From Ignavibacteriales bacterium (lineage in GTDB: Bacteria > Bacteroidota > Ignavibacteria > UBA10030): a stretch of 38,585 nt of DNA. A program made the position numbers and the translations under genes. Position 1 is the first letter of the stretch, and each line of letters opens with the position of its first letter. The notes below the pieces were generated by a model. It was not told the DNA's origin, did no database searches, and worked only from the letters and a program-made list of their open reading frames with translations. The DNA lies in contig JAPLFP010000197.1 in the NCBI GenBank assembly GCA_026390585.1, positions 1-38,585 on the forward strand, written 5' to 3'. Positions 22,844 to 31,013 of this stretch are shown piece by piece.

Positions 22844-25186
22844 ATGCGCAGAGCATTTCTTCTTTCGTTTGCATGTATCTTCATCTGTTCCAGCTCGACG
22901 GCATGGCCGCTCACACAAGAGGGGCCGGCCGCAGACACTCTCGCCAGTCGGGCCGATTCTCTTCTCGCCGCAAAACAGTTTGCGGCAGCAAAAGATCTTT
23001 ACGAACAGATTCTCGATCAGAACGACTCTTCGGTTGTTGCGCTGAAAGGAATGGGCAGGATTGCGTTCGCTGAGAAGTCCTGGTCAAGCGCTGTCAGCTG
23101 GTTTGAAAGGGCTTCAGAATCTGTCCCGAACGATCTTGAGGCGCGCTACTATCTTGGCTGCGCGCACGGCGAGCGCGGAAGAGATTTGTACGTCTTCGAG
23201 ATGATCTCATCTGGATTCGAGATGATCTCATCTGCATTAGGCATATCGACAAACTTCGAGAAAGCTGAAGAGGATTTCCGATGGGTGACTGCCCGAGATT
23301 CGTCTTACAGGGACGCCTTCTATCAACTGGCAATTGTCTATCGTTACAAGCATGAGTACCCCAATGCGATTACGCATGCTCTGAAGCAGGTTGAGGTTAC
23401 ACCAGATCTGCGCATTGCACCTCTTGGCTTATTCAGAATCTACCGTGAAGCAATCGGGATGGCCCAAGGCGCCACGCCTCCGGAGCGATTGCTCCGTCCA
23501 ACCAGCGACTATGACAAATTTTTCTACGCTGATTGGCAACGGAGAAAAGGACAGCCCGCAGAAGCCGAAAAGAGTTTGCTTGCGCTGTTGGAGAAACCCG
23601 GGCTCATACGGCCACAGATCATTTTGCAGTCATTGGCTCGACTGAAGGCCTCCCAAAAATCGGATGAAGACGCTGAGCAATATGTACTCGAGGCAATTAG
23701 TCTCATACAGACAATGGGGGATGCTGATCTGGTTTTTGAAGACATCAAGTACATCATTACAGACGACGAACTGCACCGATACCAGTCGCTTACAAATCCA
23801 ACAGAAGCGAAGAAGTTCTTCGCTGCATTCTGGGCAAAGCGAAACCCTCATGCCGCCGCCAACACCAACGCTCGCATTGGCGAACACTGCCGTCGCCTTG
23901 CCTATGCGGAAGAACACTTCCAACAATTTGGGCGCAAGACTTATTCCCAGGGTTCCGGCGACACGTGGATGCTGAATTTTCCTGAGTCATACTATCTCAA
24001 CGAAGAGCTCAACGACAAAGGGCTTATCTATCTGCATCACGGTGAACCCGACCGGAAAATTACAACCTCCTCCCTTCCGAACGATCGTCGGATGCAACCC
24101 AACGAGTCGTGGCTGTACCAAGCAACCGGGGATTATCCGGAAATGCTGTTCGATTTTGTCATCTCGACCGGAGCGCACGTGGGGGAATGGCGTTTGGTCC
24201 CGATTATATCTGATCCGGCATATTGGAATGACAGAGCCGACTTTTCACGAAAGTATTCGGGACTGTTGTTTGATCCACAATCCGAGACCGGCATTGCGCG
24301 GAATCTCGCTGGCGCAACTGATGAGGGGAAAAGCGAAGTAAGCACTGGATTAGCAACCGAGCGTTTCTCGTTCGGTAAGAACATCAAGTATTTTCAGTCA
24401 CCGATCTCCATCACATGTTACCGCGGAAGCAACGGGAAGACTCTTATGGATTTGGGGTACGTCATCGTTCCTGCAGAGATGACTGACGGAGCTGTTGACT
24501 CGGCTCGGACGTTGAAGGTTGACGCGCTGTGTTCTTTGTATGATCTCTCCTGGAAAAGGACAACCTCCTACCAAAGGTCACGGGTGTACGCGCTGCGCGG
24601 AAGAGGTGGCAACGCGATCATCGAAATGTTTCGCGTGACAGTGGCCCCGGACTCGTATTTCGTCGCCTGGGAGGCAAGGCCGGAGGGAGCAACCATTGTC
24701 GCCAGCCAGAAGATAAAAGCACTGATCCCGGATTTTTCCGGCAGGTCGCTGAACATCAGCGACATTGAATTGGCATATGCAATTGAGCCCGCCAAGCGGA
24801 AGGGGGAATTCAACAAAGGCTCGCTTTCCGTCGTGCCCAACCCGTTGCGAAGGAGCCCCATCGACCGTCCGCTTCACCTGTACTTCGAAGCCTACAACCT
24901 ATCCAAGGATCGAAATGGCAGAACGAAATACACTGTCGAATATGGACTTACTTCAATCCAGGTCGAGAGGTCATTCCTCGCCAAGATCTTCGGGAGCGGC
25001 AAGAAGACATCGATTACCGTTCCAACAGAGAGGGTCGGAAATGAAGATTGGTCCGCCGAGCATGTGGATCTCGATGTCAGTGAGCTCGAGGCAGGCAAGT
25101 ACGAGTTGCACGTAAAGGTGACAGACAATCTAACGAAGACATCTGTTTCAAGGTCGCTGAGCGTGGAGATCTATCAACCGAATTGA
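22844..25186 (+). CDS. Exported GWxTD-domain protein with N-terminal tetratricopeptide repeats
   Basis: 780 residues from the ATG at 22844, chosen because a signal peptide (MRRAFLLSFACIFICSSSTA) starts there; an in-frame start at 22709 would bury it behind 45 polar residues. Residues about 33-300 are tetratricopeptide-type helices. The central part (about 327-410) has the GWxTD-type features FWAKRNP, a YAEEHF helix and GLIYLHHGEPDRK. The C-terminal third is beta-rich with a final strand domain. GWxTD proteins are large exported proteins of unknown role in Bacteroidota-like and Acidobacteria genomes. A 21-bp tandem duplication lies at 23195-23236. Confidence 0.82.
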   Translation: MRRAFLLSFACIFICSSSTAWPLTQEGPAADTLASRADSLLAAKQFAAAKDLYEQILDQNDSSVVALKGMGRIAFAEKSWSSAVSWFERASESVPNDLEARYYLGCAHGERGRDLYVFEMISSGFEMISSALGISTNFEKAEEDFRWVTARDSSYRDAFYQLAIVYRYKHEYPNAITHALKQVEVTPDLRIAPLGLFRIYREAIGMAQGATPPERLLRPTSDYDKFFYADWQRRKGQPAEAEKSLLALLEKPGLIRPQIILQSLARLKASQKSDEDAEQYVLEAISLIQTMGDADLVFEDIKYIITDDELHRYQSLTNPTEAKKFFAAFWAKRNPHAAANTNARIGEHCRRLAYAEEHFQQFGRKTYSQGSGDTWMLNFPESYYLNEELNDKGLIYLHHGEPDRKITTSSLPNDRRMQPNESWLYQATGDYPEMLFDFVISTGAHVGEWRLVPIISDPAYWNDRADFSRKYSGLLFDPQSETGIARNLAGATDEGKSEVSTGLATERFSFGKNIKYFQSPISITCYRGSNGKTLMDLGYVIVPAEMTDGAVDSARTLKVDALCSLYDLSWKRTTSYQRSRVYALRGRGGNAIIEMFRVTVAPDSYFVAWEARPEGATIVASQKIKALIPDFSGRSLNISDIELAYAIEPAKRKGEFNKGSLSVVPNPLRRSPIDRPLHLYFEAYNLSKDRNGRTKYTVEYGLTSIQVERSFLAKIFGSGKKTSITVPTERVGNEDWSAEHVDLDVSELEAGKYELHVKVTDNLTKTSVSRSLSVEIYQPN
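23195..23236 (+). repeat. 21-bp in-frame tandem duplication
   Basis: The unit 23195-23215 is repeated at 23216-23236 with one base changed. It doubles seven residues (FEMISSG then FEMISSA) between two tetratricopeptide-type helices (residues 118-131 of the protein) without breaking the frame. Confidence 0.9.
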
Positions 25187-25240
25187 TGCGAGTGCTCTGT
25201 GCCGGCACGAAACGCGGGTCAATCTCGCAGGAGGTCAACT

Positions 25241-26590
25241 ATGAAAAGCCAAATAGATCGTCGCGAGTTTCTCCAACGAAGCATGATATCAAGTGCTGGA
25301 GTTGTTGTTGCCTCGCTGCTGCCAGCAACGCTGAAGAGTAAAAGCAGCCGTCAGACAACAGGAAGCCAGAACGCTGATGCCCAACTTCTTAAGCCGGCCC
25401 GTGTCTTCACTGCTGAGGATGGCAAAATTCACGAAGGGTGGGTTGTCCTCGTACGTGGAGAACGAATCGCGGCTGTCAGTCCTCCTGCCCAGATTCACGC
25501 ACCGGAAGGGATGAAAACGATCGAGCTCCCTGGAATGACGTTGCTCCCTGGCTTGATGGACATTCACTCTCACATTTTTCTGCACCCGTACAACGAAACA
25601 CTGTGGAATGATCAGGTATTGAAGGAGCCACTCGCCTATCGGACCATCGAAGCCGTCCGACATTGCGAACGCACATTGATGGCGGGGTTCACTCTTCTCC
25701 GCGATCTCGGCACGGAAGGGGCGGGGTATGGAGACGTTTCGGTGCAACGCGCCATACGCGAAGGAATGATCCCGGGTCCACGTCTGCTGGTTGCGACACG
25801 AGCGATTGTTGCCACGGCAAGCTATGGACCAGGCCCCGCTGGGTTTGCACCCGACTTGGTTTTGCCAAAAGGAGCTCAGGAAGTAAGCGGTCAAACCGAG
25901 ATGATCAAAGCCGTTCGCGAACAGATTGGACAGGGGGCCGATTGGGTTAAGGTCTATGCCGACTACCGTCATGGTGTCAGTGGGACTGTCCCAACATTCA
26001 GCGAGGAAGAATTGCGCACGTTGGTAGCGGAAGCTCATAGTGCGGGCAGGCCTGTGTCCGCTCACGCTACCACTCCTGAGGGAATGAGGCGTGCGACGGT
26101 GGCGGGCGTAGATTCGATTGAACATGGATACGGCGGCACAGAAGAAGTGTTCCGACTCATGGCACAGCACGGCACAGCGTTCCTTCCCACCCTGACTGCC
26201 GAAGAAGGCTACGCAGAGTACTTCAATGGATACAAACAGGGAGGGGCATTGACGACCGGGATGCAGCAGGCGCTGCAGGCGTTTAAGCTTGCGATGGACG
26301 CTGGAGTCACGATCGGTTTGGGAAGTGATGTTGGCGTTTTCGCACACGGAACCAACTACCGTGAGCTCGAGTGGATGGTCCGTGGCGGGATGAGCCCAAC
26401 GCAAGCCCTCCTGGCAGCCACGGCGGTGAATGCAAAAATCATTCGGATGCAGGATGAAGTCGGACGCATCGCACCAAATATGTACGCCGACTTGATTGCT
26501 GTCAATGGTGATCCAACTCAGGATATCAAAGCGGCTCGGGATGTTCGTTTTGTTATGAAGGGCGGCACGATCTTCAGGAATCGTTCGTAA
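25241..26590 (+). CDS. Tat-exported metal-dependent amidohydrolase (imidazolonepropionase/prolidase-like)
   Basis: 449 residues from the ATG at 25241, which follows an excellent CAGGAGGT site. The N-terminus has a twin-arginine signal (DRREFLQ then a hydrophobic stretch), so it is exported folded with metals bound. The amidohydrolase metal set is complete: His109 and His111 (DIHSH), carbamylated Lys237 (DWVKVYAD), His275 (SAHATT), His295 (IEHG) and Asp363 (GLGSDVG). This subgroup contains exported dipeptidases of the Xaa-Pro type and related cyclic-amide hydrolases. Substrate not readable. It begins 54 bases after the GWxTD gene. A long open frame on the opposite strand is a shadow. Confidence 0.92.
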   Translation: MKSQIDRREFLQRSMISSAGVVVASLLPATLKSKSSRQTTGSQNADAQLLKPARVFTAEDGKIHEGWVVLVRGERIAAVSPPAQIHAPEGMKTIELPGMTLLPGLMDIHSHIFLHPYNETLWNDQVLKEPLAYRTIEAVRHCERTLMAGFTLLRDLGTEGAGYGDVSVQRAIREGMIPGPRLLVATRAIVATASYGPGPAGFAPDLVLPKGAQEVSGQTEMIKAVREQIGQGADWVKVYADYRHGVSGTVPTFSEEELRTLVAEAHSAGRPVSAHATTPEGMRRATVAGVDSIEHGYGGTEEVFRLMAQHGTAFLPTLTAEEGYAEYFNGYKQGGALTTGMQQALQAFKLAMDAGVTIGLGSDVGVFAHGTNYRELEWMVRGGMSPTQALLAATAVNAKIIRMQDEVGRIAPNMYADLIAVNGDPTQDIKAARDVRFVMKGGTIFRNRS

Positions 26591-26622
26591 CCCGCCATCC
26601 ATCACCATCGGAGTAACTCCTC

Positions 26623-28017
26623 GTGAGGGTTCTCAAGCACCCGTCAGTTGCAGCACTGTTCATATCGCTCTTGGTCCTCGTCCCGCTCTGTTCCCTCGCC
26701 CAGAAGAAAACAACCGAGGTGAAGAGCCCAGAGCCCAACGGGATACAGCTAAGCCGAAAACTGGCGTTTTCTGTCCAACGCTTCGCAGACAGTACCCTGC
26801 AAATCGAACGACGCTATTCGGACTCCCTCACGTCCGTGGTTGCTTTCACTGCAAGGGAGGCAATCAACCGAATCGATTTTCTGGCAGATTCCCTGATCAC
26901 ATCCGCTCACGACTCCCTCGACGCTCCACGGAAGGACACTCTCCGGTTCATCACGAAGTCCCTTCAACAACAGCTTCTTGCGTTCGGTGATACCACGAAA
27001 CAGGCTGTCAGCGGTCCCATTTCCCATTTTTCCGATGAGCTGACAAGAGGAAAAAGAACATACTCCGCCTGCGATAGTTGTGAAAGCGATCCTGACTTCA
27101 ATGACCGGTTCGAACAGTTCCGGGAGTTTGTCGACAACCTCCACGATGGATTCCATGATACAACGGCTGCGCTGATGGACGATCATAAAGACCTCTTTCA
27201 GGACAAGTACGACACTATCCACGATTCCTTGGCCGATCTCCGGGACATCCTGATTGAGAACAGGTTGGATGAAATTGATTATCAACGTTATGTGGCAACT
27301 CGTTTGACCGCCTCAACATGGTATTCGAGTCACACGACGTACCGCGGCCGCGACAACGGAGTCCCCCAGCAAATGATCGCCCCCTCGCTCGCGTTTCGTC
27401 ACTCATCAGGGTTTGGCATTGAGATATCGACCTATTGGCTTGATCAATCACCGAAGCGATGGGACGATGTGGCAGCCTCGGCAACCTATGAATTCATCCT
27501 GGGGAGCCTCCTCGGCGGGGAGTTTTCCTACAGTCACTTTTGGTTCAGCGACAGCAGTCAGTCGGCGAAATCGGTTTTCAAGAATGACTTTGGTGCCAGT
27601 TTTTCCCTGAATTGGCCGGTTCTCTCGTTGTCTGTCGATGGAGATCTGGCAACAGGAAATGCCTCTGAATTCACCACGGTAGTTTCCGCATCTCACGATT
27701 TCGAATTCCCTCTCACGCTCTACAACAAGATCTCTCTCGAGCCCACCCTAACTGCAATCATTGGTGAGCAAAATAGCACACTGACGACATTACGCACGAA
27801 GGGAGTCAAGGGGAAGAAAGTCGTCGGCGTCCAGACGCAAACCAACAATACATTTGGAATCCTTGATTATGAAGTGTCATTCCCGATCACAATCGTCCTG
27901 GGGCCGTTGACGCTTTCTCCATCTGTCGTCTACATCGTACCAATGAATGTCGTTGATTTGAGCACAGAAAAGGCGTTTGTCGATTTCGAGTTCGTCGTCA
28001 GTCTGGCTTTTCATTGA
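26623..28017 (+). CDS. Outer-membrane beta-barrel protein with helical N-terminal region
   Basis: 464 residues starting at GTG 26623. A signal peptide ends near CSLAQ. Residues about 40-215 are charged and helical with a likely coiled coil and a CDSCESD cysteine pair. From about 225 the protein turns into alternating beta strands with aromatic turns (SGFGIEISTYWLD, SHFWFSD, FGASFSLNWPVLSLSVDGDL) and ends in a phenylalanine-rich strand (DFEFVVSLAFH). That ending fits a barrel-insertion signal. It is probably an outer-membrane protein with a periplasmic helical extension. No named family recognised. It lies 32 bases after the amidohydrolase. Confidence 0.75.
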   Translation: MRVLKHPSVAALFISLLVLVPLCSLAQKKTTEVKSPEPNGIQLSRKLAFSVQRFADSTLQIERRYSDSLTSVVAFTAREAINRIDFLADSLITSAHDSLDAPRKDTLRFITKSLQQQLLAFGDTTKQAVSGPISHFSDELTRGKRTYSACDSCESDPDFNDRFEQFREFVDNLHDGFHDTTAALMDDHKDLFQDKYDTIHDSLADLRDILIENRLDEIDYQRYVATRLTASTWYSSHTTYRGRDNGVPQQMIAPSLAFRHSSGFGIEISTYWLDQSPKRWDDVAASATYEFILGSLLGGEFSYSHFWFSDSSQSAKSVFKNDFGASFSLNWPVLSLSVDGDLATGNASEFTTVVSASHDFEFPLTLYNKISLEPTLTAIIGEQNSTLTTLRTKGVKGKKVVGVQTQTNNTFGILDYEVSFPITIVLGPLTLSPSVVYIVPMNVVDLSTEKAFVDFEFVVSLAFH

Positions 28018-28134
28018 ATGCTCCTCAACTGGCCTGACCATCACGCTGCGTCGTCTTATGCCAGAAGATTCGTATCATAACTCTGTAACTGAGCTCAACG
28101 CGTACCACATTTCTTTCATTAGGTAGTCTTCTCA

Positions 28135-28959
28135 ATGCCCGACACCAACGAACATGACAGCTATTTGCTGGGAGTGAACCAGCAGGAACTCGAACGGCTT
28201 CAGTTTCAACACAGCGTTTGGGGCCATGTCACAAGAAAATTCTTCGATCGACTGAATGTCGGGAGGGGATGGCGATGCCTCGATGTTGGCGCGGGCCCCG
28301 GACTTGTAACAATGGATTTGCGGGAATTGGTTGGTGAAACGGGTGAAGTTACCGCACTTGACCCATCACAATTCTACCTGGATTGTCTCAGAAAGCAGGC
28401 CGCCGACAAAGGGTGGACAAACGTGACTTGTGTCCACGGGACAGCGGAAAACACCACTCTTCCATCCCGGTATTACGATTTCATCTTTGTTCGATGGGTC
28501 ATTGCTTTTGTCCCCGATCCGGAACAATTCCTTCTCCCGCTGTTCAATGCCTTGCGGACAGGGGGCATCATTGCCATTCAGGATTACTACTACGAGGGCC
28601 TGTCCCTGTTTCCCCGAGGCGGAATTTGGGATACGATACCCGACATTGTGCGCGCTTACTACCGGTCAGGCGGAGGCGACGCATATGTCACCGGCAAGAT
28701 CCCCGCGATCTTCAGGAAACACGGACTTGAGATCGCCGACTTCACTCCGACATGTCTCTCCGGGGGACCTACGAGTGGTGTGATGGAGTGGGCAAACAGA
28801 TTTTTTTCGTTGCACATCCCCTTGATGGCGAAAAAGGGTGTCATTTCACGTGAGCAAGCAGACGCGTTGATGGCCGATTGGAGCGCCCACCGTCAGAATC
28901 CAGATACATTGTTTTTCTCCCCTCTTGTCGTTGACGTTGCGGGAATTGCTCGCCGATGA
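28135..28959 (+). CDS. Class I SAM-dependent methyltransferase
   Basis: 274 residues, cytoplasmic. Motif I is CLDVGAGPG (48-56), followed by TALDPS (acidic residue that binds the ribose) and a later FVRWVIAFVPDP strand typical of UbiE/Methyltransf_25 relatives. The C-terminal half contributes substrate recognition and shows no diagnostic motif. It transfers a methyl group from S-adenosylmethionine to a small molecule or lipid that I cannot name. A weak ribosome-binding site (TAGGTAG) precedes the ATG. It stands apart from its neighbours (117 bp before, 199 bp after). Confidence 0.88.
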   Translation: MPDTNEHDSYLLGVNQQELERLQFQHSVWGHVTRKFFDRLNVGRGWRCLDVGAGPGLVTMDLRELVGETGEVTALDPSQFYLDCLRKQAADKGWTNVTCVHGTAENTTLPSRYYDFIFVRWVIAFVPDPEQFLLPLFNALRTGGIIAIQDYYYEGLSLFPRGGIWDTIPDIVRAYYRSGGGDAYVTGKIPAIFRKHGLEIADFTPTCLSGGPTSGVMEWANRFFSLHIPLMAKKGVISREQADALMADWSAHRQNPDTLFFSPLVVDVAGIARR

Positions 28960-29082
28960 AGCGGAAGCAGGATTTCGGATTTTCCTCTCTGGAGTTTTTC
29001 GGGAAAAATCCCGTCATTGAATCATTCGCCATTGGTCCCGCGATGGAGGGCTTCACCCCCTGACCATGGCAATCTCCCGACG

Positions 29083-29101
29083 GCCGGCGCAATGCGCCGG
29101 C
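29083..29101. repeat. Palindrome GCCGGCGCAATGCGCCGGC
   Basis: Perfect 8-bp stem with an AAT loop, in the gap before the M61 peptidase. It lies too far from the methyltransferase stop, and lacks T residues, to be a good terminator. Probably a dispersed hairpin repeat. Confidence 0.55.
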
Positions 29102-29158
29102 ACACCTAGCGCCACACGTCGTCAGCAGGCGAATTCTGTTCAACCCGGAGGTTTTTTC

Positions 29159-30955
29159 ATGAAATCCGTTGTACGGTTTTTCCTCTTCATGTTATTGCCG
29201 ACATTACTGATTTCCCAAACCCCTACCATTGAATACAAGCTTGGCATGACCAGGCCGTGGACACATCTCCTTGAGGTGGAGCTGGCGATCAAGGGTGTCC
29301 CCGCCTCTCCGGGAGCGATCGACTTCCTTATGCCCGTCTGGCGTACAGGGCGATATGTTGTGTTCGATTTCGCTGGCGGGGTCCAGGAATTTTCTGCAAC
29401 CGATGGCTCCGGTGCCCCCGTCCGCTGGTCGAAGACAGACAAATCCACGTGGCGCGTGGAGAAGGGCCACACAACGGGAGTGACCATCCGTTACAGAGTG
29501 TATGCAAATGAATTTGAACAACGCACACGCGGTTTGAACGACGAGCACGCATTTGTCGACGGATGTGCCGTCTTCATGTTCCTCGAGAAGTACCGTTCCC
29601 TTCCCCTGACTGTCACCGTTGCACCCTATCAAGACTGGCATGTCACGACAGGGCTTGAGTCCGTTGCCGACGAGCGTTTCAGGTTCAAAGCAAAGAATCT
29701 CGATGAACTCCTGGATTGCCCGATGGAGATTGGCAATCAGAAGGATTTTGAATTTGATGTTGAGGGAAAGAAACACGTACTGAGCATTTTCGGTGCGGGA
29801 AACTACGACCCGAACAAAATGATGGCAGACATCAGCCAGATCGTCAAGTTGAACAAGGAGTTCTGGGGCGATCTGCCATATGAGCGCTATGTGTTCTTCC
29901 TTCACCTGGGGCTGCAGGGCGGCGGAGGAACAGAGCACTTGAACTCAGCGGTCATGCAGACGGGTCCTTTTGGCTTTAGGAATCCAGGTTCATACCGCGG
30001 ATTTCTCGGACTCGTTTCCCACGAGTATTTTCACACGTGGAACGTAAAGCAACTTCGCCCGAAAGGCATCGCTCCATATGACTACACGAAAGAAAACTAT
30101 GTGTACGAGCTCTGGGTCGCAGAAGGGACAACGTCGTACTATGGCGCATTGATGCTTCAGCGTGGGGGCTTCTCTTCGCCACAATTTATCTATGAGTGGC
30201 TTGCCGGCACAGTCCAGGGCGAACGCCAGCGTCCCGGGAATCGTGTACAGTCCGTCTCGGAGTCGAGCTTCGATGCGTGGGTCAAGTATTGGAAGGAGCA
30301 CCAGCAGGGATTCAATTCCGAATCCGACTATTATGGCAAGGGCTCCGACGTAAGTCTCATCCTTGATCTCGAGATCCGGCAACACTCGAACAACAAGTAC
30401 TCCCTTGACGATGTCATGCGAACACTTTACAGGCGTTTTCCCCTCGGCGGACGCGGTTACACTGTTGACGACCTCAGAGCGGTTGCTGAAAAACTCGCGG
30501 GAACCGATCTGAAGAAATTCTTCGAAGACTATGTCACCGGCGCCGTACCGATTGATTGGGAACGATACCTCGGATACGCCGGCCTCTCCCTCCAAGCGAA
30601 AGACTCAGACCGAAAAATCTCGCTTGGGATGGTGACCGCTGACCGAGAAAACCGAACCCGCGTGATGAGCGTGACGGCAGGATCCCCGGCGTATGAAGCC
30701 GGCGTCGATTTCGGCGACGAAGTCGTCGCTTTGAACGGCCTCCGTGTCCGAACCAGCGACTTGCCGGACCGCCTGGCGGACTACAAGCCCGGGGACAAAG
30801 TCAAACTGACGGTATTTCGCAGGGATCGCCTACGGGAATTTGAAATAGCGCTCCGGCTTCAGGATGTCCCCCCGTACAAGGTGACAAAAGTCGAACAGCC
30901 AACCCCTCTGCAAAAATCGATCTTTGAGTCCTGGCTGAAGACAAACTGGGAGTAG
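29159..30955 (+). CDS. Exported M61 glycyl aminopeptidase with PDZ domain
   Basis: 598 residues from the ATG at 29159, preceded by CCGGAGG and starting a signal peptide (MKSVVRFFLFMLLPTLLISQ). An upstream in-frame start at 29066 reads through a palindrome and is rejected. The N-terminal beta domain leads to the metal site HEYFH (288-292) with Glu322 in VAEGTTSYY as third zinc ligand. A PDZ domain (about 499-575) follows, with the typical AGSPAYEAGVDFGDEVVALNG groove. M61 enzymes cleave N-terminal glycine or alanine. It lies 58 bases before the M1 peptidase and may share its transcript. Confidence 0.93.
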   Translation: MKSVVRFFLFMLLPTLLISQTPTIEYKLGMTRPWTHLLEVELAIKGVPASPGAIDFLMPVWRTGRYVVFDFAGGVQEFSATDGSGAPVRWSKTDKSTWRVEKGHTTGVTIRYRVYANEFEQRTRGLNDEHAFVDGCAVFMFLEKYRSLPLTVTVAPYQDWHVTTGLESVADERFRFKAKNLDELLDCPMEIGNQKDFEFDVEGKKHVLSIFGAGNYDPNKMMADISQIVKLNKEFWGDLPYERYVFFLHLGLQGGGGTEHLNSAVMQTGPFGFRNPGSYRGFLGLVSHEYFHTWNVKQLRPKGIAPYDYTKENYVYELWVAEGTTSYYGALMLQRGGFSSPQFIYEWLAGTVQGERQRPGNRVQSVSESSFDAWVKYWKEHQQGFNSESDYYGKGSDVSLILDLEIRQHSNNKYSLDDVMRTLYRRFPLGGRGYTVDDLRAVAEKLAGTDLKKFFEDYVTGAVPIDWERYLGYAGLSLQAKDSDRKISLGMVTADRENRTRVMSVTAGSPAYEAGVDFGDEVVALNGLRVRTSDLPDRLADYKPGDKVKLTVFRRDRLREFEIALRLQDVPPYKVTKVEQPTPLQKSIFESWLKTNWE

Positions 30956-31013
30956 GTTTTTTGACGTGCGATCATCGAGTTGCCGCTCTTTCTTTTGACA
31001 CTGGAGGATTTCG

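Noticed and set aside
25289-26608. 439-codon open frame on the minus strand opposite the amidohydrolase
   Set aside because: It covers a well-supported gene with a complete metal site. The antisense product is rich in His, Arg and Cys with no family features, as expected of a shadow frame.
29066-29158. N-terminal extension of the M61 peptidase
   Set aside because: It translates a perfect palindrome, and the ATG at 29159 has a strong ribosome-binding site and signal peptide.
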